64,000 bases of DNA from Rubrobacter calidifluminis (GTDB lineage: Bacteria; Actinomycetota; Rubrobacteria; Rubrobacterales; Rubrobacteraceae), in assembly GCF_028617075.1 (NCBI RefSeq), contig NZ_JAQKGV010000001.1, forward strand, positions 248,001 to 312,000, given 5' to 3'. Made by a program: the position numbers and the translations under genes. Positions within the stretch are counted from its first letter, which is position 1. Each line of letters begins with the position of its first letter. Below, in pieces: positions 17,827 to 26,221 of the stretch. The notes beneath the pieces are model-generated. The model was given only the letters and a program-made list of their open reading frames with translations, was not told the origin of the DNA and did no database searches.

Positions 17827-18595
17827 GGAGTTCGGGGTTCGTTCGGTCGAGGTGGATCTCGGCGGGAAGAGGGCGCTCGTCACGGGGGGTGCGAGCGGGA
17901 TCGGGAGGGCGTGCGCCGGCCGGCTCGCTCAGGCCGGGGCGAGGGTCGCGGTGCTGGACCTCGACGGCGAGGGGGCGCGGAAGGTCGCGCGCGAGATCGG
18001 CGGGGAGGCCATCGAGGCCGACCTCTCGGACCTCGAGGCCGTCGGAGAGCTCGGTATATCCGCCGACATCGTCGTCAACAACGCCGGGCTGCAGCACGTC
18101 GCTCCGGTCGAGGAGTTCCCGCCGGAGATGTTCACGAAGATCATCCGGATCATGCTCGAGGCACCGTTTCTGCTCGTCAGGCAGGCGCTGCCCGGGATGT
18201 ACGAGCGGGGGTGGGGCAGGGTCGTAAACATCTCCAGCGTCCACGGGCTCGTCGCTTCCGAGTACAAGAGCGCCTACGTCGCGGCCAAGCACGGGCTGGA
18301 GGGTTTCTCGAAGGTGCTCGCGCTCGAGGGCGGCCCGAAGGGCGTGACCTCCAACTGCATCTGCCCGGCGTACGTCAGGACGCCGCTGGTGGAGGGTCAG
18401 ATCTCGGACCAGGCCCGCCGCCACGGGATCCCGGAGAGCGAGGTGATAGAGAAGATAATGCTCGCCGAGCCCGCGATAAAGCGCCTCGTCGAGCCCGAGG
18501 AGGTCGCCGAGATGGTCCTCTACCTCTGCTCACCCGCCGCCTCTTTCATAAACGGCGCCTCGCTCACGATAGACGGCGGCTCGACCGCCCGCTAG
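17819..18595 (+). CDS. bdhA: 3-hydroxybutyrate dehydrogenase (SDR)
   Basis: This 258-residue classical SDR has an NAD site, VTGGASGIGRA, VNNAG, a catalytic Ser in NISSVHG and YVAAK. The C-terminal half matches bacterial D-3-hydroxybutyrate dehydrogenases closely in style (CPAYVRTPLVEGQI, EPAIKRLVEPEEVAEM, INGASLTIDGG). It interconverts 3-hydroxybutyrate and acetoacetate with NAD. Acetoacetyl-CoA synthetase follows, consistent with ketone-body or polyhydroxybutyrate monomer use. Confidence 0.92.
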   Translation: MAEEFGVRSVEVDLGGKRALVTGGASGIGRACAGRLAQAGARVAVLDLDGEGARKVAREIGGEAIEADLSDLEAVGELGISADIVVNNAGLQHVAPVEEFPPEMFTKIIRIMLEAPFLLVRQALPGMYERGWGRVVNISSVHGLVASEYKSAYVAAKHGLEGFSKVLALEGGPKGVTSNCICPAYVRTPLVEGQISDQARRHGIPESEVIEKIMLAEPAIKRLVEPEEVAEMVLYLCSPAASFINGASLTIDGGSTAR

Positions 18596-18645
18596 GCTGG
18601 TAGGATAGCCGCAGAGAGAGGAGAGCCGAGGGAAAGGAACGTCCG

Positions 18646-20628
18646 ATGCAGACCGTCACCGAGGGCACGCTGCTCTGGGAGCCTTCCGAAGAGTTCAGAG
18701 AGAGGGCCAACCTGACCCGCTACATGCGCTGGCTGCGAGAGGAACGCGGGCTCTCTTTCGAGGATTACCACGAGCTGTGGAGGTGGTCGGTGGAGAGCCT
18801 GGAGGATTTCTGGGGGAGCCTGTGGGAGTACTGCGGGGTCCTCCACGACGGCTCCTACGAGAAGGTCCTCGCCGAACGCACCATGCCCGGCGCCCGCTGG
18901 TTCGAGGGGACCCGACTCAACTACGCCGAGCACATCTTCCGCAAGGGCTCTCCGCAGAGGAGCGCGCTGGTCCATGCTTCGGAGCTCAGGCCCCTCGGCC
19001 AGGAGAGCTGGGGGGAGCTCGAGAGCCGGGTCGCCTCCCTCGCCGCGGGCCTGAGGGAGCTCGGGGTCGGGCGGGGGGATAGGGTCGTCGCCTACCTCCC
19101 GAACATCCCCGAGGCGATCGAGGCGTTCCTCGCGTGTGCTTCGATCGGGGCGATCTGGTCCAGCTGCTCGCCGGACTTCGGTGTCGGGAGCGTCGTGGAC
19201 CGCTTCCGGCAGATAGAGCCGAAGGTGCTCCTGGCGGTCGACGGCTACCGCTACGGCGGGCGCGACTACGACCGGATGGAGGTCGTGGCGAGGATAGAGC
19301 GTGAGATCCCGAGCCTCGAGAAGACCGTCCTTCTACCCTACCTGAGCGAGAGGCCGGACGTCGCCCTTCTCGGGAACGCGATGGGCTGGGAGGAGCTCCT
19401 CGCCTCCGGCGAGGGCGCCCCGCTCACCTTCGAGCGCGTCCCGTTCGACCACCCCCTGTGGGTACTCTACTCCTCCGGGACGACGGGGCTGCCGAAGGCG
19501 ATCGTGCAGGGACACGGCGGGATACTGCTGGAGCATCTCAAGCAGATCGAACTGCAGATGGACCTCGGAGAGGACGATCGCTTCTTCTGGTTCACGACGA
19601 CCGGATGGATGATGTGGAACATCGTCGTGGCGGGCCTCCTCTCCGGGGCGGCGGCGCTCCTGTACGACGGCAACCCCGGATACCCGGACATGTACGCCCT
19701 CTGGCGCTTCGCCGGGGAGACCGGGATGACCCACTTCGGGACCAGCGCCGCGTACATCACCGCGTGCATGAAGGCGGGGATAGAGCCGGGACGCGAGCTC
19801 GGGCTCCCGCGCCTGAGGGCGATAGGCTCGACCGGCTCGCCGCTGCCGCCCGAGGGGTTCGCCTGGGCCTACGAGCACGTCAGGCGCGACCACTGGCTCT
19901 TCTCGACCAGCGGCGGCACCGATTTGTGCACCGCGTTCGTCGGGGGCTGCCCGCTCCTTCCCGTGCGGGCCGGCGAGCTGCAGTGCCGCGCTTTGGGGGC
20001 GAAGGTCGAGGCCTTCGACGAGGAGGGCAACCCGCTCGTGGACGAGGTGGGGGAGCTCGTCATCACCGAGCCGATGCCCTCGATGCCGCTGTATCTTTGG
20101 GGGGACGAGAGCGGCGAGCGTTACCGGGAGAGCTACTTCTCGATGTACCCCGGGGTGTGGCGGCACGGCGACTGGATCAAGATAAAGAAGAGCGGCTCGT
20201 GCGTCATCTACGGCAGGAGCGACTCCACGATAAACCGCGGCGGCGTCAGGATGGGGACCGCCGAGATCTACTCGGCCGTCGAGAGTGTCCCGGAGGTTCT
20301 CGACTCGCTCGTCGTCGACGTCCAGCGTCCCGACGGGACCGCCTACATGCCGCTCTTCGTGGTGCTCCGCGAGGGTGTGGACCTCACCGCGGAGATCGAA
20401 GCCGAGATAAAGCGGCGCATAAGGGAGTACTGCTCGCCCCGGCACGTCCCGGACGAGATCCTCTCGGTCCCCGAGATCCCGAAGACCCTCAACGGCAAGC
20501 GGCTCGAGGTGCCGGTCAAGAGGATCCTCTCCGGGACCCCGCCGGAGAAGGCGGCGAGCCGCGACGCCCTGGCGAACCCGCGCTCTCTGGACGTGTTCGT
20601 GGAGCTCGCGAGGAGGGAGGAGAGTTGA
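18646..20628 (+). CDS. aacS: Acetoacetate--CoA ligase (acetoacetyl-CoA synthetase)
   Basis: This 660-residue acyl-adenylate ligase has the length and N-terminal ACAS extension typical of acetoacetyl-CoA synthetases. Motifs include LYSSGTTGLPKAIVQGHGG, FWFTTTGWMMWN, STSGGTD and GRSDSTINRGGVRMGTAEIY. It activates acetoacetate to acetoacetyl-CoA, which the thiolase at 8146-9288 could split. ATG 18646 is 50 bases after bdhA. The last bases overlap the TTG of the enoyl-CoA hydratase gene. Confidence 0.95.
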   Translation: MQTVTEGTLLWEPSEEFRERANLTRYMRWLREERGLSFEDYHELWRWSVESLEDFWGSLWEYCGVLHDGSYEKVLAERTMPGARWFEGTRLNYAEHIFRKGSPQRSALVHASELRPLGQESWGELESRVASLAAGLRELGVGRGDRVVAYLPNIPEAIEAFLACASIGAIWSSCSPDFGVGSVVDRFRQIEPKVLLAVDGYRYGGRDYDRMEVVARIEREIPSLEKTVLLPYLSERPDVALLGNAMGWEELLASGEGAPLTFERVPFDHPLWVLYSSGTTGLPKAIVQGHGGILLEHLKQIELQMDLGEDDRFFWFTTTGWMMWNIVVAGLLSGAAALLYDGNPGYPDMYALWRFAGETGMTHFGTSAAYITACMKAGIEPGRELGLPRLRAIGSTGSPLPPEGFAWAYEHVRRDHWLFSTSGGTDLCTAFVGGCPLLPVRAGELQCRALGAKVEAFDEEGNPLVDEVGELVITEPMPSMPLYLWGDESGERYRESYFSMYPGVWRHGDWIKIKKSGSCVIYGRSDSTINRGGVRMGTAEIYSAVESVPEVLDSLVVDVQRPDGTAYMPLFVVLREGVDLTAEIEAEIKRRIREYCSPRHVPDEILSVPEIPKTLNGKRLEVPVKRILSGTPPEKAASRDALANPRSLDVFVELARREES

Positions 20629-21419
20629 GCTACGAGACGGTCATCTTCGAGAGGCGGGGTGCGGTCGCCGAGATCGCGCTGAACCGCCCCCGGGCGCTGA
20701 ACGCCTTCGACGCCACCATGCACCGCGAGCTCTACGACGCGCTCGGCCGTGCCGCGGAGGACGAGGAGGCGCGGGCCCTGCTCCTGCGCGGGGAGGGGCG
20801 GGCCTTCTCCTCCGGCGCCGACCTGAAGGACGAGGGCGTGCGCGGCGAGGACGGCTCGCTCGCGGACCTCGGGGACTACCTGCGACGCACCTACTCCCGC
20901 ACCGTTCTGCTACTTGCCTCGATGGAGAAGCCGGTCGTCGCGGCGCTCGGCGGCGTCGTCTACGGGGCGGGCGTCGGGATCGCGCTCTCCTGCGACCTGA
21001 GGGTCGCCGCCGAGGACGCCCGCATCTCGGTCGCCTTCGTCAACATCGGGCTCATGCCCGACGCCGGGACGACCTTCTTCCTGCCGCGGGTCGTGGGGCT
21101 GGGGCGGGCTATGGAGCTGAGCCTGCTCGGCGACGAGATCGGGGCGGAGGAGGCGGCCCGCATCGGGCTCGTCAACCGCGTCGTCCCGGCGGAGAGGCTG
21201 CTCGAGGAAGCCCGCTCCCTCTCGGAGAGGCTCGCCGCGATGCCGACCCGCGCCCTCGGCGAGACCCGCCGGGCGCTTCGGCGGAGCTTCGAGAGCGGCC
21301 TGGAGGAGGCGCTGGAGCGGGAGGCGGAGGGACAGTCGCGCTGCGGGCGTACCCGCGACTTCGAGGAGGGCGTGCAGGCGTTCTTCGAGAGACGGGATCC
21401 CCGCTTCACCGGGCGCTAG
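20625..21419 (+). CDS. Enoyl-CoA hydratase/isomerase family protein (PaaG-like active site)
   Basis: This 264-residue crotonase-fold protein starts at TTG 20625, overlapping the previous TGA and preceded by AGGAGGGAGGAG. The oxyanion loop VYGAGVGIALSCDLRV is intact. The usual first catalytic Glu is absent, and NIGLMPDAGTTFFLPR has Asp as in PaaG-type isomerases, so isomerisation rather than simple hydration is possible. Its 3' end overlaps trmO, read on the other strand, by 14 bases. Confidence 0.9.
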   Translation: MSYETVIFERRGAVAEIALNRPRALNAFDATMHRELYDALGRAAEDEEARALLLRGEGRAFSSGADLKDEGVRGEDGSLADLGDYLRRTYSRTVLLLASMEKPVVAALGGVVYGAGVGIALSCDLRVAAEDARISVAFVNIGLMPDAGTTFFLPRVVGLGRAMELSLLGDEIGAEEAARIGLVNRVVPAERLLEEARSLSERLAAMPTRALGETRRALRRSFESGLEEALEREAEGQSRCGRTRDFEEGVQAFFERRDPRFTGR

Positions 21420-21855
21420 AGTCGGAGTTGTCGGCCGGGACGCCCCTCTCCGAGCACCTCCTCGCCGGCTTGATGTCCAGGATCGGGGTGCCGTCCAGCG
21501 CCTCGAGGTCGCGCACGAGGATCCTTCCGCCCTGGATCTCGACAACTTCGACCGGGTGCAGCCCGATAGGGTTCGGCCTGTCCGGGGAGCGGGTGCAGAA
21601 CACACCGCGCTCGCCCCCGGAAGGATCCCCGCGGGGTCGCACCCGCAGCACGTCCCGGCTGGCGCGGTCGAGCCAGCTGAGAACGAGGATCTCGTCCCCC
21701 TCCCTGATTCCTTCGAGCCCCGGCACCGCCCACCCCTCGAGCAAGATCCAGGCGTCCGGCGCCCCCTCGCAGCCCTGCTTCGGCGCCGACGCCCTGTCGG
21801 TGAGCGGCGACTTTACCCACCCGATCGGGACCGGGTCTATCTCCTTACCGTCCAT
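21406..21855 (-). CDS. trmO: tRNA (N6-threonylcarbamoyladenosine37-N6)-methyltransferase TrmO / TsaA family
   Basis: This 149-residue TsaA-fold protein methylates t6A37 of certain tRNAs using SAM in known members. Typical segments are IGWVKSPLTDR near the start, LVLSWLDRASRD, GVFCTRSPDRPNPIGLH in the middle and LDGTPILDIKPA near the end. Length fits a minimal version. It overlaps the upstream FMN oxidase by 11 bases and is therefore probably cotranscribed with it, an unexpected partner. Confidence 0.88.
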   Translation of the reverse strand: MDGKEIDPVPIGWVKSPLTDRASAPKQGCEGAPDAWILLEGWAVPGLEGIREGDEILVLSWLDRASRDVLRVRPRGDPSGGERGVFCTRSPDRPNPIGLHPVEVVEIQGGRILVRDLEALDGTPILDIKPARRCSERGVPADNSDSSAR

Positions 21856-23155
21856 CCATGCCCTCCATCGTCTCCTGCCCGGTCCTCTCCTCCAGGAGGA
21901 TGTCCGGGCCCACCTCCTCCAGGCCCGCCACCCCCGAGAGGGCCAGCGTGAGTTCGAGCTCGGCCATCATGTGGTCGATGACCGCCCCGACACCCTCGGC
22001 CCCGGCCAGCGCCAGGCCGTAGACGTAAGGACGTCCTATCCCGACCGCCCGGGCGCCGAGCGCGAGGGCCTTGACCACGTCTGCTCCGGTGCGTACCCCG
22101 CCGTCCATGAGGACCGGCACCCTGCCGCCCACCGCCCGGGCCACCTGCGGGAGCGCCTCCAGGGAGGAGATCGCCCCGTCCACCTGCCTCCCGCCGTGGT
22201 TGGAGACGACGATCCCGTCGACCCCCAGCTCTACGGCCCTCGCGGCGTCTTCGGGGTGGAGGATGCCTTTGAGGAGCAGCGGCAGCGCCGTCGCCTCCCG
22301 CACCCGCCGCACATCGTCCCAGGAGAGCTCGGGGAAGGAGTAGGTCGCGACGAAGCGCTGCACCGCCCGTCGCCCTCGCCCCAGGCTCCCACCGCCCAGC
22401 CGGCGCAGGGCGAGCATGGTCTTCAGCAGCGAGGGGGAAGGCCGTATCCGGGGTGATGGGCCCTCCTGGGAGTCCTCCAGCGAACCCATGAACTCCGGGT
22501 CCGTCACGTACTGGGCCAGCCCCCGCCCCTCGAGGAACGGCAGGTGACCGAGGTCCAGATCCCGGGGCCGCCAGCCGAGCTGGACCGTGTCCACCGTCAG
22601 GACCACGCCGGCGCATCCCGCGGATTCCGCCCGGCGCAGGAAGCTCTCCACCACCCGCCGCTCCGTGGGGTGGTAGAGCTGGAAGAAACGCGGGGTGTCG
22701 GGGCCCACCGCGTCCATCACCCCCGCCGCGGCCTCGATAGGACGGGAGCTCTGGTTCGAGAAGATCACCGGGACGCCACGCCCGGCGGCGGCCCGGGCGA
22801 CGGCGAGGTCGGCGTCGGGGTGCGCCAGCTCCAGCACCCCGATCGGGCAGAGGAACAGCGGCGCGGCCCACCGCCGCCCGAAGAGCCCCACCTCCAGAGA
22901 TGGGGGCCCGGCCCCGCGCAGCATCCGGGGACGCAGCGCGTAGCGGTCGAAGGCCGCCCGGTTGCGGGCCATCGTCCTCTCGAGCCCCGCCCCGCCCGCC
23001 ACGTACGCCCACGCCCTGCGCGACATCCTCCGCCTCGCCGCCCGCTCCAGAGCATCCGGGTGGGTGGGGACCACGGGCTTCTTCCCGAGGAGACCCTCCA
23101 GGTAGATCTTCTGCTGGATCCTGCGTCCGATCATGGCTTTCCACCCGGGAGGCAT
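21845..23155 (-). CDS. FMN-dependent alpha-hydroxyacid oxidase (lactate 2-monooxygenase-like)
   Basis: About 436 residues of the (S)-2-hydroxyacid oxidase/lactate monooxygenase family. Motifs: AWAYVAGGAGLERTM near the N-terminus, FFQLYHPT, LLLKGILHPEDA with the FMN lysine, VVSNHGGRQVDG with the catalytic His, LMDGGVRTGADVVKALALGA and GIGRPYVYGLA. It oxidises a 2-hydroxyacid at the expense of oxygen. The start is uncertain: ATG 23155 is chosen, with ATG 23134 possible; both have weak ribosome-binding sites. The 260 bases upstream (23156-23415) hold no gene I can support. Confidence 0.88.
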   Translation of the reverse strand: MPPGWKAMIGRRIQQKIYLEGLLGKKPVVPTHPDALERAARRRMSRRAWAYVAGGAGLERTMARNRAAFDRYALRPRMLRGAGPPSLEVGLFGRRWAAPLFLCPIGVLELAHPDADLAVARAAAGRGVPVIFSNQSSRPIEAAAGVMDAVGPDTPRFFQLYHPTERRVVESFLRRAESAGCAGVVLTVDTVQLGWRPRDLDLGHLPFLEGRGLAQYVTDPEFMGSLEDSQEGPSPRIRPSPSLLKTMLALRRLGGGSLGRGRRAVQRFVATYSFPELSWDDVRRVREATALPLLLKGILHPEDAARAVELGVDGIVVSNHGGRQVDGAISSLEALPQVARAVGGRVPVLMDGGVRTGADVVKALALGARAVGIGRPYVYGLALAGAEGVGAVIDHMMAELELTLALSGVAGLEEVGPDILLEERTGQETMEGMDGR

Positions 23156-23415
23156 TCTAAACCCCGCGGCGGGTATGATGTCTCCCCATCGAGACACCAC
23201 ATGCGGCACCCGGTCTTTGCCCCCGTTCACCTCGATTTGTAGGATTCCGGTGATCACCTCGCGGCCGCTGTGCGCGTCTGCACGAAACGTTCGTCCCGGG
23301 CGGATCTTTTCCTTTTACGGTTGTGGGAGGTCGGCTCGTGTCCCATCCCGAACTGAGGGTGGCGGACCGTGCGACGAGTGAGGGCGGGGCTCGAAACCGG
23401 CCGGGCGGCCTTTTC

Positions 23416-24399
23416 TTACTCGGGATCGAAGAGCCGCCTCGGGTTCTCCTCGAAGATGGTCTTTATCTGTTCGTCGGTTATGCCGGCCTTCTTCATGCGG
23501 GGGACGATGTTCTCGAAGAGGTGGGTGATGTGCCAGTTCGCGACGAGCTCCTGCACCTCCTCGGGGAAGCTCAGGGGGCGTCCGAGCCAGTGGTTGACGG
23601 TGTCGTGGGAGAGGAGGATGCTGTCGGTGTGGCCGAGGCCCAAAAGCCCCACGACGCACGCCAGGCGCATCTCGTCCGGCGGCATCCCTACGAGCCCCTG
23701 CAGCCCGAAGCGGTCGAAGGCGATGTTGACCCCGTGTTCGAGGGTGGCGAGGTGGTAGGAGATGTCGGTGTTGCCGTCCATGTGTCCGATCTGGATGCGC
23801 CGGGGGTCCGCCCCTTCGGAGACGAGCAACTCTGCCTGATCCGGGGCGGCGGTCCCCTCCTGGGTGTGGGTTATGATCGGCACCCCCGTCTCCCGCTGCA
23901 CCCGGGCCCCGGCGCGGAAGAACATAGCCTCGTAGTCGGTGATGCGGTCTTTGCTCGAGGCGAGCTTGATGACCCCGGCCTTTATCCCGGTGTCTGCGAT
24001 GCCCCCGGTGACCTCGCGCAGCATCATCTCGTAGATCTCGCCCTCGGCCACGCCGAACGACTGGCGGAACTTGAAGTACGCCGGGGCTCCCTCGCCCTCG
24101 TAGTAGTAGCCGGTGGAGCAGACGATGTTGATGCCGCTCCTCTCCGAGATCTCGCGCAGGAGCTCCGGGTCCCGCCCGCAGTCGTTGGGGGTGGCGTCTA
24201 TCACGGTGGAGACGCCGTGGGATTTGACCCTCTCAGCGACCTCGAGACCGACCCTGAGCGCCTCCTCCCGGTCGTAGGGGCCGAAGGTGACGTCCCCCTG
24301 GTAACCCGGGTAGCCGAAGACGAAATGCTCGTGCACGAGCGTCCTCCCGAGGTCGTCGGACGAGACGGGGCCGGTGACGGTGTTGACGGTCGCTGCCAA
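23416..24399 (-). CDS. Phosphotriesterase-family metal hydrolase (lactonase-like)
   Basis: This 327-residue TIM-barrel amidohydrolase has the HxH metal pair in VHEHFVFG, the bridging Lys in GVIKLAS, metal His residues in IITHTQEG and IGHMDGN, and the catalytic Asp in LLSHDTVNHW. All binuclear-site residues seem present. Family members hydrolyse lactones or organophosphates. TTG 24399 is preceded by AGGAGGAAC; the longer frame to 24498 has a non-homologous N-terminus. It is divergent from the acyl-CoA ligase. Confidence 0.9.
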   Translation of the reverse strand: MAATVNTVTGPVSSDDLGRTLVHEHFVFGYPGYQGDVTFGPYDREEALRVGLEVAERVKSHGVSTVIDATPNDCGRDPELLREISERSGINIVCSTGYYYEGEGAPAYFKFRQSFGVAEGEIYEMMLREVTGGIADTGIKAGVIKLASSKDRITDYEAMFFRAGARVQRETGVPIITHTQEGTAAPDQAELLVSEGADPRRIQIGHMDGNTDISYHLATLEHGVNIAFDRFGLQGLVGMPPDEMRLACVVGLLGLGHTDSILLSHDTVNHWLGRPLSFPEEVQELVANWHITHLFENIVPRMKKAGITDEQIKTIFEENPRRLFDPE

Positions 24400-24460
24400 G
24401 GTTCCTCCTCTCCTCTTCCCTCGCCGGTCATTGTTGCACCGGGAGCCGGGATGCGGCAAG

Positions 24461-24489
24461 TTGTCCCCGGACCGCCCGGGGGCTAACAT
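24461..24489 (+). promoter_or_regulatory. Putative sigma-A promoter TTGTCC-N17-TAACAT
   Basis: TTGTCC (24461-24466), 17 bases, TAACAT (24484-24489), 42 bases before the acyl-CoA ligase ATG. The hexamers and spacing are identical to the promoter at 12819-12847. Confidence 0.58.
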
Positions 24490-24530
24490 CCCTTGCACAG
24501 GGGAATCCTGCGGGGAAAGGGAGGTTTGCG

Positions 24531-26198
24531 ATGATCGAGAGGCACTACGAGTTCTGGCCGAGGCGGCTGCCGCGCTCGCTCTCGCTGCCCGAGACGGGCG
24601 TCTTCCACAACCTCGCGGTCTCCGCCGCCCGCTACCCGGAGAAGCCGGCGATCGTCTACTACGGCACGGAGATCCCCTACCGGCGCCTGCTCGCCGAGGC
24701 GGAGGGGGTGGCCTCGTTCCTGCAGCGCGAGGCGGGGGTGGCCAGGGGCGATCGGGTGATGCTCTACCTGCAGAACAGCCCGCAGTTCTTCGCGGCTTTC
24801 TACGGGGCTCTGCGCGCCGGGGCCGCGGTCGTGCCGGTAAACCCGATGCTCACGACCGGCGAGCTCGAGCACTACGTCGCCGACAGCGGGGCGAAGGTCG
24901 CCTTCTGCGGGCAGGAGCTCTACGGGCGGCTCGCCCCACTCCTCGGGCGGGAGAACCTCGAACACGCCGTCGTCGCGGCCTACTCGGACTACCTGCAGGA
25001 GGAGACGGACCTGCCGCTCCCGCCGGAGGTCGAGGCGGGGTGTGAGGTGCCGGAGGGGGCCGTGCCATGGGGCGAGGTTCTCGCCGCGGGTGGATCTCCC
25101 GGGCCGCTCGAGACCGGGCCGGAGGACATGGCGCTCCTGCCGTACACCTCCGGGACGACGGGCGCGCCGAAGGGGTGTATCCACACCAACCGCACGCTGC
25201 AGGCGACGCTCGTGGGGGCGGCGGTATGGAACACCGTGACGCAGGAGGCGGTCGCGCTGTGCACGCTGCCGCTCTTCCACGTCACCGGGATGCAGCACAG
25301 CATGAACGCCCCGGTCTACGCCGGGGGTACGGTCGTGCTCATGACCCGGTGGGACAGGGAGGTCGCCGCCGGGCTCATCGAGCGCCACCGGGTGACCCAC
25401 TGGACGAACATCTCGACGATGGTCGTGGACTTCCTGGCGAGCCCCCGCATCGCCGAACGCGACCTCTCCTCGCTCGTGTTGGTCGGGGGCGGAGGGGCGG
25501 CGCTCCCGGAGGCGGTGGGGGAGAGGCTCTACGAGCTCACCGGGCTGCGCTACGCCGAGGGCTACGGGCTCTCCGAGACCATCTCCCAGACCCACATAAA
25601 CCCGCCGGACAGGCCCAAGCTGCAGTGCCTCGGCATCCCGTCCTTCGACGTGGACGCCCGGGTGGTCGACCCGGAGACCCTGGAGGAGCTCGGGCCCGGG
25701 AAGGAGGGCGAGATCGTGGTCTGTGGTCCGCAGGTCTTCCGGGGTTACTGGAGGAGGCCCGAGGAGGACGAGAAGGTCTTCTTCTGGCGGGAGGGCAAGC
25801 GCTTCTTCCGCACCGGCGACCTCGGATACTACGACGAAGAGGGCTACTTCTTCATGGTCGACCGGATCAAGCGCATGATCAACGCCGGCGGCTACAAGGT
25901 GTGGCCCGCCGAGGTGGAGTCGGTCCTCTACCGGCATCCCGCGGTGCAGGAAGTCTGCGTCATCCGCTCTCCCGACCCCCGGCGCGGCGAGACGGTCAAG
26001 GCCGTCGTCGTGCCGAAGGAGGAGGCGCGCGCCGGCATCACCGCCGAAGAGATAATAGAGTGGGCGAAGGAGAGGATGGCCGCCTACAAATACCCGCGGC
26101 TGGTCGAGTTCGCCGACGAGCTGCCCAAGAGCGGCTCCGGCAAGATCCTCTGGCGCGTCTTGCAGGAGCGGGAGGAGAAGGCGGCCGGAGGCCGGTAG
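24531..26198 (+). CDS. Acyl-CoA synthetase (AMP-binding)
   Basis: This 555-residue ligase has the ATP motif LPYTSGTTGAPKGCIH at about residues 203-218, EGYGLSETISQ, FRTGDLGYYDEEGY and the C-terminal KSGSGKILWR lysine. It forms an acyl-CoA from an unknown carboxylate. ATG 24531 is preceded by GGAAAGGGAGG. The Zn-dependent alcohol dehydrogenase follows 23 bases later in the same direction, so they form a two-gene unit. Confidence 0.94.
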   Translation: MIERHYEFWPRRLPRSLSLPETGVFHNLAVSAARYPEKPAIVYYGTEIPYRRLLAEAEGVASFLQREAGVARGDRVMLYLQNSPQFFAAFYGALRAGAAVVPVNPMLTTGELEHYVADSGAKVAFCGQELYGRLAPLLGRENLEHAVVAAYSDYLQEETDLPLPPEVEAGCEVPEGAVPWGEVLAAGGSPGPLETGPEDMALLPYTSGTTGAPKGCIHTNRTLQATLVGAAVWNTVTQEAVALCTLPLFHVTGMQHSMNAPVYAGGTVVLMTRWDREVAAGLIERHRVTHWTNISTMVVDFLASPRIAERDLSSLVLVGGGGAALPEAVGERLYELTGLRYAEGYGLSETISQTHINPPDRPKLQCLGIPSFDVDARVVDPETLEELGPGKEGEIVVCGPQVFRGYWRRPEEDEKVFFWREGKRFFRTGDLGYYDEEGYFFMVDRIKRMINAGGYKVWPAEVESVLYRHPAVQEVCVIRSPDPRRGETVKAVVVPKEEARAGITAEEIIEWAKERMAAYKYPRLVEFADELPKSGSGKILWRVLQEREEKAAGGR

Positions 26199-26221
26199 AG
26201 TAAGAGGGGAGGATGGTGAGG

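Noticed and set aside
23178-23193. Inverted repeat GTCTC-N6-GAGAC upstream of the FMN oxidase gene
   Set aside because: Arms of only five bases and no second copy; too weak to call an operator.
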